A stretch of DNA of 64,000 nt from Hungatella sp. UBA3048 (GCA_002367105.1 DFCS01000020.1:124001-188000), one strand, 5' to 3'. Positions 25,535 through 35,206 are shown, counted from the first letter of the stretch. A program made the numbers and translations. The notes: a model not told the origin generated them from the sequence alone.

Positions 25535-26718
25535 AACGATTTAAACGTATATTTGTAGTTGTAATTGATTCTTTAGGAATAGGTGCTATGAACAATGCCG
25601 CCGAGTACGGCGATGTGGGCAGCGATACTCTGGGCCATATTGATGCCACAGTGGATCATCTTAATCTGCCTAATTTGGAAAAACTTGGTTTGGGAAACCT
25701 GCGTTCCTTAAGGCATGTAAAACCAGTATCAGAGCCTATGGCGTATTATGGAAAGCTTAATGAAGCCAGCGTGGGAAAAGACACCATGACAGGTCATTGG
25801 GAAATGATGGGGCTTTATATTACAAAGCCTTTCCAGACGTTTACGGAAACAGGTTTTCCAAAAGAACTGCTTGATGAGCTGGAAAAACGCACCGGACACA
25901 AAATTGTCGGAAATAAATCCGCCAGTGGTACGGAAATTATGGATGAACTGGGAGAGCATCAGATTGCTACCGGAGACATGATCGTTTACACTTCTGCAGA
26001 TTCCGTATTACAGATTTGTGCCAATGAGGAAACCTTTGGCTTGCAGGAGCTTTACCGCTGCTGTGAGATTGCAAGAGAGCTTACCTTAAGGGATGAATGG
26101 AAGGTAGGCAGGGTCATTGCAAGACCTTATGTCGGCAGGAAGAAAGGCGAGTTTAAAAGAACTCCAAACCGCCATGATTATGCCTTAAAGCCTTTTGGAA
26201 CCACTGCACTTAATATATTAAAGGATGCAGGCCTGGATGTGATCAGCGTAGGAAAGATCTATGATATTTTCGATGGCGAAGGGCTTACAGAAGGCAATAA
26301 ATCCCAAAGCAGCGTTCATGGCATGGAACAGACCATAGAGATCGCGAAAAGAGATTTTAACGGTCTGTGCTTTGTGAACCTGGTTGATTTTGATGCCCTG
26401 TGGGGACACCGCCGGGATCCGATTGGCTACGGAGCCGAATTAGAACGGTTTGATGAAAAGCTGGGAGAGCTTTTACCGCTTTTAAATGAAGATGACCTGC
26501 TTCTGATTACGGCAGACCATGGCAACGATCCCACCTTTAAGGGAAGCGACCATACAAAGGAGCAGGTGCCTTTCCTGGCCTATTCGGCTTCTTATGCCAA
26601 CTGCGAAGAATTAAAGGAACAAAATACATTTGCAGTGATCGGGGCAACGGTGTTGGATAATTTCGGTTTGCAAAAAGCTCAGGATATGATTGGAGAGTCA
26701 ATAGAGGAATTGCTTTAG
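25531..26718 (+). CDS. deoB: Phosphopentomutase
   Basis: This 395-residue enzyme interconverts (deoxy)ribose 1-phosphate and 5-phosphate in nucleoside catabolism. Motifs: metal site and fold start IDSLGIGAMNNAAEYGD, the active-site DTMTGHWEMMG (phosphorylated Thr region), GHRRDPIGYG and the C-terminal ADHGNDPTFKGSDHTKEQ metal ligands. The length matches DeoB (about 390-407). The ATG overlaps the TGA of an upstream remnant, suggesting that deoB was once translationally coupled to a partner gene. A strong terminator follows. Confidence 0.96.
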   Translation: MKRFKRIFVVVIDSLGIGAMNNAAEYGDVGSDTLGHIDATVDHLNLPNLEKLGLGNLRSLRHVKPVSEPMAYYGKLNEASVGKDTMTGHWEMMGLYITKPFQTFTETGFPKELLDELEKRTGHKIVGNKSASGTEIMDELGEHQIATGDMIVYTSADSVLQICANEETFGLQELYRCCEIARELTLRDEWKVGRVIARPYVGRKKGEFKRTPNRHDYALKPFGTTALNILKDAGLDVISVGKIYDIFDGEGLTEGNKSQSSVHGMEQTIEIAKRDFNGLCFVNLVDFDALWGHRRDPIGYGAELERFDEKLGELLPLLNEDDLLLITADHGNDPTFKGSDHTKEQVPFLAYSASYANCEELKEQNTFAVIGATVLDNFGLQKAQDMIGESIEELL

Positions 26719-26724
26719 AATTCT

Positions 26725-26790
26725 AAAAGCACCGCTTTGTCTATGATGATTTCGCAAAATTTATCATAGACAAAGTCAGGCGCTTTTTTT
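26725..26790. terminator. Terminator between deoB and the convergent PRD regulator
   Basis: CTTTGTCTATGA pairs with TCATAGACAAAG, flanked by AAAAGC at 26725-26730 and GCTTTTTTT at 26782-26790. The long T-run serves deoB; the A-run on the other side can serve the minus-strand gene. Confidence 0.88.
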
Positions 26791-26827
26791 GTTGTTTTTC
26801 ATGTGGAAATATTCTTATTCCGATTTC

Positions 26828-28375
26828 TCACACAAAATAATCTCCGTAATTTTCTTTCAGATATGCTTCCATTTCAGCTTCGCTTTTTCCTCCGATTTCC
26901 GACACAAAGCTGGTGGTCAGGAATCGGTGCTTCCGTGTAGAAAAGCCGTTTGCCAGAAGGGTTTTCATATCACTATTGTCTACAAAGAAATTCATGCGGA
27001 GGACAGGAAGGTTATGAGCATGAAGGATATTAAAAATCCGGGATGAAAAGCAAAAGATATAATCATAATCCAAGTCTTTCAGTCTGTGGATTTCATTAAT
27101 GTTTAAGGTCCCCATCCACTGCAGTTCCACGTATTCCTTAATCTGTTCCAGGAAAAAGCTGACCCGTTCAAAGTTGATGCTGGTCATCACAACGATTTTC
27201 TTATACTGGCGGTTTATGGTACGGTTGCGGAGGATGTGCTTTTGTACCAGCAGGGTCAGAGTAGAAAGATGCTCATCCATGAATGAAAAATTATAGGAAG
27301 CTTTAAAGTACACCTCGTACTTTCTGACAGTATCATACAGGTCTGAAAACTGCTCTTTCGTATTTTCTACGGTCTTGTCCACAAACGTGCAATGAAAGTG
27401 ATTCAGGGTGATTTCCCGGTATAAATAGTTGTAAAGCTCATTGATGAATTCTTCCTGGATGGTAAAAGGGTGTTTTAAATGACTCACCACCTGCTCCGTA
27501 AATTCCTCGGTGGTATACCACAGCCGTTTGTCAAATGGGAAATCCAGACTGCGGGAAAAGTTCATCATGCTGAAGGCCACATTGTACAGCCTGTTTCCCT
27601 TGATGTCATCAACAAAGCGGATATTTAATGGCGCCAGGGGCAGACGGTAACAAAATTTCATGGATTCATCAACAGGCCGGATTTCCATGATACAGATAAA
27701 CAGCAGAAGAAACTTTTTGGAAGGATAGTTTAAAGACAGATTGTATTCTGTTAAAAAGAAGTTCAGCCGTTTTACCGCCTGTTGGGAGACGGACTGGAAA
27801 TCGGTATTTGCCAGATCGTAGCATTGTTTTTCCAGGGGTGTATTGGCTTTACGGACCGCAATCCGGTTTTCCGGCGTAAACTCTAACAAGGGATGAAGGA
27901 TGTCGATGACAAGAAACCGGAGCTGCAGTTCATCGCCTTCAATGGTAAGCCCCTTTTTCTTTAAGGTCACAAGGTTTAGACCGTGCCCGGCCAGGAATTG
28001 CCTTAAATGGGCGGTATCCTGCTTTTTTGTAGTCAGGGAAAGTCCCCAGTTTTCATATAGAGAAGAAGCATTGACATAACCGTCGAAAAAAATGGTCACG
28101 ATCATGATGCGGATCCGCTCGATGTAAGAACTGTTATAGTCAGTCATGGTGATCTGCTGGATAAAATCCACAAATTCCTTGTAGTTTAAGGGGCTTAAGC
28201 AGAAGCCCTTTTGTATTTCCACCAGAGGCTTGTGGGAGAAAAGATTGATCCGCTCGATGGTCCGGCGTATGGATATTTCATCCTTTTGAAACTGCAGGGC
28301 AACCTTTGATAGGGAGATGCGCTGTCTTTTTTGTATATACCGCAGCAGGCTTAAATCATTGTAGCTTAATCCCAT
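26828..28375 (-). CDS. Mga/BglG-type transcriptional regulator with PRD domains
   Basis: This 515-residue protein has N-terminal helix-turn-helix domains (LLRYIQKRQRISLSKVALQFQKDEISIRRTIERIN; DGYVNASSLYENWGLS), central PRD-like helical regions and a C-terminal EIIB-like part (KKIVVMTSINFERVSFFLEQIKE). The architecture is that of Mga/AtxA/MtlR-type PTS-controlled activators. It starts behind GGAGG and is transcribed away from the PTS operon at 28555-34890, which it very probably regulates in response to PTS phosphorylation state. Confidence 0.88.
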   Translation of the reverse strand: MGLSYNDLSLLRYIQKRQRISLSKVALQFQKDEISIRRTIERINLFSHKPLVEIQKGFCLSPLNYKEFVDFIQQITMTDYNSSYIERIRIMIVTIFFDGYVNASSLYENWGLSLTTKKQDTAHLRQFLAGHGLNLVTLKKKGLTIEGDELQLRFLVIDILHPLLEFTPENRIAVRKANTPLEKQCYDLANTDFQSVSQQAVKRLNFFLTEYNLSLNYPSKKFLLLFICIMEIRPVDESMKFCYRLPLAPLNIRFVDDIKGNRLYNVAFSMMNFSRSLDFPFDKRLWYTTEEFTEQVVSHLKHPFTIQEEFINELYNYLYREITLNHFHCTFVDKTVENTKEQFSDLYDTVRKYEVYFKASYNFSFMDEHLSTLTLLVQKHILRNRTINRQYKKIVVMTSINFERVSFFLEQIKEYVELQWMGTLNINEIHRLKDLDYDYIFCFSSRIFNILHAHNLPVLRMNFFVDNSDMKTLLANGFSTRKHRFLTTSFVSEIGGKSEAEMEAYLKENYGDYFV

Positions 28376-28466
28376 GATACATACCTCCAGTACTGTGATG
28401 TTTATAATGGTTTCATTATAAAGTTAAGGGCAACTAAACGCAACAATAAAATGTTAATTTTTTGCC

Positions 28467-28495
28467 TTGAAGCAACTCATGGAATCTGCCATAAT
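28467..28495 (+). promoter_or_regulatory. Promoter of the PTS/lyase/GH4/NagA operon
   Basis: TTGAAG (28467-28472) and CATAAT (28490-28495) are separated by 17 bases. A 10-bp palindrome AAGGCGCCTT at 28509-28518 lies just after the expected transcription start and could be an operator. The ribosome site AAGGAAGGG precedes the ATG at 28555. Confidence 0.6.
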
Positions 28496-28554
28496 GTACA
28501 CAGTTTAAAAGGCGCCTTAAACACACAATGTCATAACAAAGGAAGGGAAAAAAT

Positions 28555-30129
28555 ATGAGCAATAAAAAGTCTAGCTGGAAAGACAGCATCCAAACATTTG
28601 GGCGGTCTCTCCTTTTGCCAATCGCGCTTCTTGCACCTATTGGTATGGTTATGGGTATTTGCAGTGCGTTAGGGCAGTCCTACATGATAGAGAAATTCCC
28701 CTTTTTGGGAAACCAGGTTTTAAAGCTTATTTTATCCAGCTTACAAACCATTACAAGCATTATATTTAGCAACATTCCATTGCTGTTTGCCATGGGGGTT
28801 GCTCAGGGAATGGCAAAGAATGAAAAAGGAATTGCTGTCTTTTCTTCAGTAGTCGGCTATTTAACACTGAACGTGGTAATGGGTATTTATCTGAAACAGA
28901 CGGGAACTCTGGCTGATCCGGAAGTCGCGGCTCAGGTGGGGCAGGGTATGGTTCTTGGTATTCAGACACTGAAGATCGAGGCGCTGGGGGGCCTGATTGC
29001 AGGCTTGGTGGCTGCCAAGGTAGCTGACAGGTTTTACCGCCTGGAGCTTCCTCTTGCATTTGCCTTCTTTGGAGGAAAGAAATCCATACCCATCATTACG
29101 TTTGCTTCAATGATCCCTATCGGACTGATTATTCCGGTGTTCTGGAATATGCTGACTAATTTCCTTATCAGCATTTCCTTTATCTTTACGACACCATACA
29201 TAGGTAATGCGATTTATTATGCATTAAACCGTGCGCTGATTCCTTTTGGCTTACATCACGTTCTTTCTTCCATGGTTCGCTTTACTGAGGCCGGCGGAAC
29301 CTATATGATTAATGGGACCGAATATGTTGGAATTTTAAATGCCACCAATGAAGTTCTTTTTAACTTAGGGCCCAGCAGTGAATACTGGGGTCAGCTGATG
29401 CCTACCCTTACCAGTTATCTGGGAGGTGCGCAGATGTTAACAACTTTATTCCGTGTACCGGCTGTGGGGCTGGCAATGTACCGAACCTCTTATTTAAAAA
29501 ACAGAAAGATCGCAAAAGGTGTAATTCTTACCTGCTGCCTGACTGCGTTTTTAGGCAATATCACAGAGCCGCTGGAATTCTCATTCCTGTTTATTTCACC
29601 GTCTCTGTTTATTCTCTACTGCATTATGAGCGGTATTGGTGCGATTCCTTACCAGATGCTTCATATCTCCATTGGCTATATCCGCGGCACGATTTTTGAC
29701 TTTGGTATTTTTGGACTTTTGTATGAAAATACACATTGGCTGAACCTTATCCTTCTGGGGATTGGAAACTTCATCGTGTTCTACCTGGTGTTCAAATGGT
29801 TTATTGTAAAATTCAATTTGGAAACACCGGGACGGGAAGAGTTTGAAATCGAAGAATCAGCAAGCATTCTTCTGAAGGAAAAGAACTGGCCGGCAATTGC
29901 GGAAGTTGTTATTAAGGGTTTAGGCGGAAAGGACAATATCCTGAGTGTTGAAAACTGCATTTCCCGCCTGCGGGTGGATTTAAAAGATCCGACCAAGGTG
30001 GATCAGATAAAAATCAAGGATTCTGGCTGTGCGGGAATTTTCTTCCCGTCAACGGATCACATTCATGTTGTATTTGGGCCTCATGTGGAATTTGTCCGGC
30101 ATGCGGTAGATGATGCTATGAAGAAATAA
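28555..30129 (+). CDS. PTS sugar transporter subunit IICB (glucose/maltose superfamily)
   Basis: This 524-residue permease has an N-terminal IIC domain with about ten membrane segments (LLPIALLAPIGMVMGI; the HHVLSSMVRF loop; the GNITEPLEFSFLF motif) and a C-terminal IIB domain (from about 445) with the phosphorylated Cys in SVENCISRLRVDL. There is no IIA domain, so it depends on a IIA-Glc supplied elsewhere. It imports and 6-phosphorylates a sugar, apparently handed to the GH4 and NagA-like enzymes downstream, which suggests a glycoside or amino-sugar compound. Confidence 0.93.
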   Translation: MSNKKSSWKDSIQTFGRSLLLPIALLAPIGMVMGICSALGQSYMIEKFPFLGNQVLKLILSSLQTITSIIFSNIPLLFAMGVAQGMAKNEKGIAVFSSVVGYLTLNVVMGIYLKQTGTLADPEVAAQVGQGMVLGIQTLKIEALGGLIAGLVAAKVADRFYRLELPLAFAFFGGKKSIPIITFASMIPIGLIIPVFWNMLTNFLISISFIFTTPYIGNAIYYALNRALIPFGLHHVLSSMVRFTEAGGTYMINGTEYVGILNATNEVLFNLGPSSEYWGQLMPTLTSYLGGAQMLTTLFRVPAVGLAMYRTSYLKNRKIAKGVILTCCLTAFLGNITEPLEFSFLFISPSLFILYCIMSGIGAIPYQMLHISIGYIRGTIFDFGIFGLLYENTHWLNLILLGIGNFIVFYLVFKWFIVKFNLETPGREEFEIEESASILLKEKNWPAIAEVVIKGLGGKDNILSVENCISRLRVDLKDPTKVDQIKIKDSGCAGIFFPSTDHIHVVFGPHVEFVRHAVDDAMKK

Positions 30130-30139
30130 GAGGTGTACG

Positions 30140-31546
30140 ATGAGAGCTTTCTATGATTCTAAGAGTAAACTGGATGACAGAGGGATTAAAAGACTGTTAA
30201 GTGAAACATTCAAATATGAGACGTGGCTTAAAGTGGAGGCTGCCCTGGCTCTTTCCCAGGCAGAGGAAGGCTTCATACCGATGGAAGCCGCTAAGGACAT
30301 TGGGGCGGTCCGGTTTGAAGATCTGGATCTTGAGGAAATGGACCGGATCAAGGCAAAGGTGGGCCATGGGTTTGTCCCCTTTGTAAAGGTGCTGGTGAAG
30401 GCATGCAGTGACGAGGGCGGAAAATATGTCCACTACGGGGTTACAACCCAGAACATCCAGCAGACTTCCCAGCTTTATATCGTAAAACAGGTAAATTCAG
30501 TTTTCAAAAGCTTTCTTGCAGATATCCTGGAGAATCTGGGCAGGCTTGCCCTGGAACATGCAGATACAGTCATGGCTGGGAGAACTCATGGCAGGCATGC
30601 CATACCCATCACTTATGGCTATAAGGTTTCCGTCTGGATCAGCGAGCTGATGAACACTCTGGAACGGCTGGAAGAAAGCGAGAAGCGGGTGTTTGTAGCC
30701 ATGATGGGAGGAGCAGTAGGAGGTTTTAATTCTACAGGTCTTGCGGGCCGAAAAATCCAGAACAGGGTTGCCCGGAAGCTGGGTATGGGCTCGATGGAGG
30801 TGCCCAGCCGGAACATGAGTCAGATGAAGCTGGAGTATTTAATGAATCTGTCTCTTCTATGTAATACGTTTCACAAAATGGCAGAAGAGGTTTATTACAC
30901 CGGTGTAGAAGAATTTTCTGAGGTCAGCGAATCCTTCACCCCGGGAACCATAGGCAGCTCCACCATGCCCCAGAAGATCAATCCCAAGTTAGCCAAGGGG
31001 ATTATCGCCAATTCCCAGAAGCTTTACTCCCTTCCATCTGTCGGGCTTTATTCTGCAGTGCGGATGTTTGAAGGAGACAGCAGCTCCTATATGCTGTTTG
31101 AAGGAATCATGGAGGAAGGCCTTCAGCTGACGACCGAGGTCCTTATAAGAGCCGAAGAACTAAGCCGTACCTTACGGATCAATAAGGAACGTATGCTTAA
31201 AAATGTGAATTTAAATCAGGGCCTGGATAACAGCGAGCTGGTGATGATGAATGTGGCTGAAAAAATCGGCAAGGACAGAGCTCATGAACTCATGTATGAA
31301 AAAGCCATGATGGTGGAGCTTGACGGAAATGATTATTATCATGTGCTGACAGAGGATGAAACCCTTTCCTCCATGTTTACGGCAGATGAAATAAAATCCA
31401 TGATCGACCCCGCAAATTATACAGGGCTTTGCAGTGTACTTGCAGAGGAGATGGCCCAGAAGGCTCTTAAAGGAGCAAAGAAGCTGAAGGAAAAACTGGA
31501 GTCAGAAAAGAAAAATGGCGTTACGGAAGCTGCGGCTGGCGAATAA
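30140..31546 (+). CDS. Fumarase/aspartase-superfamily lyase (PurB-like, catabolic context)
   Basis: This 468-residue protein has all three conserved regions of the superfamily: YVHYGVTTQNIQQT, TVMAGRTHGRHAIPITYG and GSSTMPQKINPK (about 270-282, the flexible catalytic Ser loop). Members eliminate fumarate or a related acid from C-N or C-O linked substrates, as in adenylosuccinate or argininosuccinate lyase. The genes around it encode a PTS, a GH4 glycosidase and a deacetylase, not purine enzymes, and it begins 10 bases after the PTS gene. I infer that it splits a phosphorylated sugar conjugate or an aglycone; it is probably not the housekeeping PurB. Confidence 0.85.
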   Translation: MRAFYDSKSKLDDRGIKRLLSETFKYETWLKVEAALALSQAEEGFIPMEAAKDIGAVRFEDLDLEEMDRIKAKVGHGFVPFVKVLVKACSDEGGKYVHYGVTTQNIQQTSQLYIVKQVNSVFKSFLADILENLGRLALEHADTVMAGRTHGRHAIPITYGYKVSVWISELMNTLERLEESEKRVFVAMMGGAVGGFNSTGLAGRKIQNRVARKLGMGSMEVPSRNMSQMKLEYLMNLSLLCNTFHKMAEEVYYTGVEEFSEVSESFTPGTIGSSTMPQKINPKLAKGIIANSQKLYSLPSVGLYSAVRMFEGDSSSYMLFEGIMEEGLQLTTEVLIRAEELSRTLRINKERMLKNVNLNQGLDNSELVMMNVAEKIGKDRAHELMYEKAMMVELDGNDYYHVLTEDETLSSMFTADEIKSMIDPANYTGLCSVLAEEMAQKALKGAKKLKEKLESEKKNGVTEAAAGE

Positions 31547-31566
31547 AAAGCAGTATTTATTCAAAC

Positions 31567-31600
31567 AAGGGGATGCGGCAATGATTTGCGGCATTCCCTT
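31567..31600 (+). other. Intercistronic stem-loop before the GH4 gene
   Basis: AAGGGGATGC (31567-31576) pairs with GCATTCCCTT (31591-31600), including one G-U pair. No T-run follows, so it is more likely an mRNA processing or stabilising element than a terminator. Confidence 0.5.
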
Positions 31601-31628
31601 TCATGATTAAGAATACAAGGAGAGTAAC

Positions 31629-32951
31629 ATGAGAAAACAACATGTGATTACAATATCCGGAGCGGGAAGTGCCCGCGTTCCGGCACTTGTGGGTACGCTG
31701 GTCAATTATAAGGAACGTTTTCCCCTTTCAAAAATCATCTTCTATGATATAGATCAAGAACGCATGGGATTAATGGAGGCTTACGACCGTCTGGTATTAA
31801 AATCCTATTACCCGGAATGTGAGGTGGTATTTACAACGGATGAGGATGAAGCTTACAGGGATGTTGACTTTATCTTCTGCCAGATGCGGGTGGGAAAGAC
31901 AGCGATGCGCTCCCTGGATGAAAAGATTCCCCTTCGCTACGGGCTGGTTGGGCAGGAGACCTGCGGTCCCGGCGGATTTGCTTATGGGATGCGTTCTCTG
32001 GGAGCTATGAAGGAGATGGTGGAGAAGGTCCGTTCCTATTCCAAGGACACCTGGATTTTAAACTATACCAATCCTGCCGCTATTGTGGCATTGGGACTTG
32101 ACAGGCTGTTTCCTGATGATAAGCGTATTTTAAACCTGTGCGACCAGCCTTTTTCTTTGATGAAAAGCTACTCCAAAATTCTTGGAGTGCCCCAGGAAAG
32201 CCTTCGGGCACGTTACTTTGGACTGAATCATTTCGGGTGGTTTACGGAGCTTACGGACACGGAGGGAAATGATTACTTTGACACACTGCGGTCTTATTTA
32301 AAAGACCATGACTTTAAGCCCTTTAATGCGGAGCAGCGTTCAAAATCATGGCTGGATACCTATGTAAGGGTGAACAAATACATGAGATTAATGGATGAAT
32401 ATATCCCTACCACCTATATGCAGTATTACATGTTTCCTGATGAAATCGTGGAGGAAAGCGACCCGGATTACACCCGTGCCGATGAATCCCGGGATTCCAG
32501 GGAAAAGGAAGTGTTTGAACTCTGCGCCAGGGCTGCCAGGAAAGACCACATGGATGGACTGGAAATGCTTACGAACAGTGTGTTTGGAAACCTGATGGTG
32601 GAGGTTGCGGAATCCATTGCCTATGATCTGAACAAGGAATTTATTGTAATGGTGAAAAACCAGGGGATCATTGATAATTTTGAACCGGAGGCAATTGTAG
32701 AAGTAGCAGGAACCATTGGAAAGGACGGAGCAAAGGGGTATCCCTTTGGACCCATAAAACCTTATTACAAGGGACTGATGGAGGGGCAGTATGCCTATGA
32801 GCTTCTGACTGTGGAAGCATTTTTGGAAAAAGATTATACAAAGGCATTAATGGCGCTGACGCTGAACCGTACGGTTGTGGACCCTTCTAAGGCAAAAGCG
32901 GTATTAGATGACCTGATGGCTGCAAATAAAGATTATTGGACGTTAGGATAG
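31629..32951 (+). CDS. Glycoside hydrolase family 4, 6-phospho-alpha-glucosidase-like
   Basis: This 440-residue NAD- and metal-dependent glycosidase has the Rossmann start ITISGAGSARVPAL, NYTNPAAI (145-152), the metal Cys in CDQP (171-174) and GLNHFGW (about 199-205). In GH4, CDxP is typical of 6-phospho-alpha-glucosidases, whereas beta enzymes usually have CNVP. It uses an oxidation/elimination mechanism on 6-phosphorylated glycosides delivered by the PTS. It is followed after 7 bases by the NagA-like gene. Confidence 0.9.
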   Translation: MRKQHVITISGAGSARVPALVGTLVNYKERFPLSKIIFYDIDQERMGLMEAYDRLVLKSYYPECEVVFTTDEDEAYRDVDFIFCQMRVGKTAMRSLDEKIPLRYGLVGQETCGPGGFAYGMRSLGAMKEMVEKVRSYSKDTWILNYTNPAAIVALGLDRLFPDDKRILNLCDQPFSLMKSYSKILGVPQESLRARYFGLNHFGWFTELTDTEGNDYFDTLRSYLKDHDFKPFNAEQRSKSWLDTYVRVNKYMRLMDEYIPTTYMQYYMFPDEIVEESDPDYTRADESRDSREKEVFELCARAARKDHMDGLEMLTNSVFGNLMVEVAESIAYDLNKEFIVMVKNQGIIDNFEPEAIVEVAGTIGKDGAKGYPFGPIKPYYKGLMEGQYAYELLTVEAFLEKDYTKALMALTLNRTVVDPSKAKAVLDDLMAANKDYWTLG

Positions 32952-32958
32952 GTGGATT

Positions 32959-34143
32959 ATGATACTTTATTCAAAACATATAATTCTTGAGGATCAGGAA
33001 TTTGACGGATTTTTAGAGATGGAACATGGGAAAATAAAGGCGCTGCATAAGGATTATACAGGGCAATACGAGGACTTTTCTGATTTTATCATCCTGCCTG
33101 GATTCATTGATATCCATATTCATGGCTGGGCGACTGGCTCTTTCTGGTTTGAGAAGAGTGCGGACGCATTAAAAGAAATGTGCCGCACCCTCCCCTATGC
33201 AGGAGTTACTTCTTATTTGGCGACCTCGGGAGCGGATACCATTCCGGAAATCGGGCGCTGTATCAAAGCTGCGGATGATGCCTATGAGGCGGAATATCCG
33301 GGGGCTGAGATGCTGGGAGTTCACCTGGAGGGACCTTTTATCAATCCCCTTTACCGGGGCATGCAGCGGGAGGAGTGCTGCATTCTGCCTAGTCTTAAGG
33401 TGATGGAGGACCTCTATAACAGCTTCCGGAACAAAGAGCTTTGCCGGTATATGACCATTGCTGTGGAACAGGACGGGGCAAGAGAGGTGCTGGAATTCTG
33501 CAAAGAGAAGGGAATACAGACCTCTGTCGGTCACAGCGGAGCCACCTTTTCCCAGATCAAAGAGATAAAGGATGCCGGCATCGGCGGTTTTACCCATACC
33601 TTCAGCGGGATGCGCGGATTCCATCACCGGGAGCTGGGAGCAGCGGGAGCTGCCCTGTATTTTGATGATATGATGTGTGAATTTGCCAAGCAGACAGGTA
33701 TGACTGTGTCTCATGAGGCCTTTGACATCGCGTTCCGGATCAAAGGCAGCAAACGCATTATCATGACCACGGATTGCAGCGGTCTTGCCCAGACCCGGAC
33801 GGAATTTGACCATTATGTCAGGAAAATGAAATTTATAAAGGAGGGAGATAAGGTACGGATCGCTCACTATGACGGAAGGGAGGAATGGATGGACCCCAAG
33901 GATTATCAGGCAGTCAGAGAACTGGAGTTAAGTTACATAGGCTCCATTCAGAATATGGCAAGACATACCTCTGTAGATTGGTTTGATATCATGAGGATGG
34001 CCAGCTTAAATCCTGCCCGGTATATTCATGCAGACGACAGGAAGGGCAGCATAGAACCCGGCAAGGATGCGGACCTGACGGTCGTGGATTCGGAATTGAA
34101 TCTGGTCAGCGTATTTTGCCGTGGAAAGGAGATTCGGGAATAG
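32959..34143 (+). CDS. N-acetylglucosamine-6-phosphate deacetylase-like amidohydrolase
   Basis: This 394-residue amidohydrolase has the metal site DIHIHG (H53, H55), LGVHLEGPFI, SVGHSGATFSQ, a diverged THTFSGM segment where NagA normally has TH-FNAM, and the catalytic TTDCSG. NagA removes acetate from GlcNAc-6-P. The diverged loop means the amide substrate may not be plain GlcNAc-6-P. It lies between the GH4 gene and a HAD phosphatase whose ATG directly follows its stop. Confidence 0.87.
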   Translation: MILYSKHIILEDQEFDGFLEMEHGKIKALHKDYTGQYEDFSDFIILPGFIDIHIHGWATGSFWFEKSADALKEMCRTLPYAGVTSYLATSGADTIPEIGRCIKAADDAYEAEYPGAEMLGVHLEGPFINPLYRGMQREECCILPSLKVMEDLYNSFRNKELCRYMTIAVEQDGAREVLEFCKEKGIQTSVGHSGATFSQIKEIKDAGIGGFTHTFSGMRGFHHRELGAAGAALYFDDMMCEFAKQTGMTVSHEAFDIAFRIKGSKRIIMTTDCSGLAQTRTEFDHYVRKMKFIKEGDKVRIAHYDGREEWMDPKDYQAVRELELSYIGSIQNMARHTSVDWFDIMRMASLNPARYIHADDRKGSIEPGKDADLTVVDSELNLVSVFCRGKEIRE

Positions 34144-34890
34144 ATGAAATGTGCTGTGAGTGACTTTGACAGGACCTTATATATAGATGGCTGTATCAGC
34201 GCCAAAAACTTGAACGCAATCGGTGATTGGCAGGCAGCAGGAAACTGGTTTGTCATTGCCACAGGACGCAATGAATCATCAGTCCGTGTGTTTTTGGAGA
34301 AGTATTCAATAAAGCCTGATGCCCTTATACTAAACAATGGCGCTCTCTTGTTAGATAAAAGAGGAAAAGAACTGTTTTGCAGGACCATAGATGATCATAC
34401 GGCCAGAGAAGTGCTTCAGTACCTTCACGGTCTTGGGGAAGAAGGAAGCGGTGTATCCATGCGAAACGGAAAGGTGAATGTGCTTTCAAGTACCGGAGCT
34501 ACCACCCAAAAGCCCTGTGACGGGCAGGTTTCCATAGATCAGATCCATTGCCTGAAAGAGATCATCCAGATTCACAGGCGCAGGCAGGATGTGCAGTGGA
34601 TCCGAACGCTGTGTGCCCGGCTGAACGAACGGTTCCCTTTGATATCCGCTTACGCCAATGTCTGGAATGGGGATATTGTGGCTAAGGGCGTGAACAAGTC
34701 GGCTGCTGTGGAGTGGATCTCCGGGTATTGGGGCGGGTTTGATGAGATCAGGACCATTGGCGACAGTTCCAATGACTTGCAGATGATTAAAGATTATTGC
34801 GGTGCGACCTTAAAAAGCGGGGATTCTGAGGTTCAGGCGGCTGCCTCATTGATCGTGGAAGATGTGGCAGAATATTTATCAATGCCTTAA
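34144..34890 (+). CDS. HAD-superfamily phosphatase, Cof type
   Basis: This 248-residue HAD hydrolase of the Cof/IIB subgroup has the nucleophile motif DFDRTLYID, ATGRN (motif II Thr), a conserved Lys in VAKGVNKSAAVEW and the acidic motif IGDSSNDLQM. It probably dephosphorylates a sugar phosphate arising in the operon. The start codon follows the NagA-like stop with no gap. Confidence 0.9.
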   Translation: MKCAVSDFDRTLYIDGCISAKNLNAIGDWQAAGNWFVIATGRNESSVRVFLEKYSIKPDALILNNGALLLDKRGKELFCRTIDDHTAREVLQYLHGLGEEGSGVSMRNGKVNVLSSTGATTQKPCDGQVSIDQIHCLKEIIQIHRRRQDVQWIRTLCARLNERFPLISAYANVWNGDIVAKGVNKSAAVEWISGYWGGFDEIRTIGDSSNDLQMIKDYCGATLKSGDSEVQAAASLIVEDVAEYLSMP

Positions 34891-34942
34891 AGAACGTTAT
34901 CAATCACCTTTGAGAGGCTAAGGTTTTTATAGAATGGCTGGG

Positions 34943-35015
34943 GGGAAACAGTACCTTGCCGGTTAGAGACAGCTTTTGCTGGATCTGGCCTGCAGGCCGC
35001 TGTTTCCCTCTTTTT
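34943..35015 (+). terminator. Terminator after the HAD gene
   Basis: GGGAAACAG (34943-34951) pairs with CTGTTTCCC (35000-35008), followed by CTCTTTTTA. The long interior contains a second palindrome, GGCCTGCAGGCC, at 34987-34998, making a branched structure. Confidence 0.7.
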
Positions 35016-35164
35016 ATTGTTGAAAATACAACTAATACTTTACTTTAAACATAAGCAAAACAGTGATAAGTTTGATTGCAAATACTTTTTATTATTTTAA
35101 TACTATTTTATATGGAAGAAAATGGGTGAATATATATAATAATGAAAAATACATCCTGAATAGG

Positions 35165-35206
35165 ACATAAAACAACATAAAACACAATGAAATACAATAT
35201 AAAACA
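35165..35206 (+). repeat. Tandem 10-bp A-rich operator-like repeats, copy 1
   Basis: ACATAAAACA occurs at 35165-35174 and again at 35175-35184, with a degenerate unit after it and ATATAAAACA at 35197-35206, roughly one helical turn apart. The 18-base string at 35167-35184 is identical to 42513-42530, and AATACAATATAAAAC (35191-35205) differs by one base from 42401-42415. Such direct repeats suit a DeoR-family repressor; the gene for one lies at 41589. Confidence 0.65.

Noticed and set aside
35165..35206. Short regular repeats that could be taken for a CRISPR-like array (also at 42491-42530)
   Set aside because: Units are only 10 bases, contiguous with no unique spacers, and sit at promoters without cas genes.
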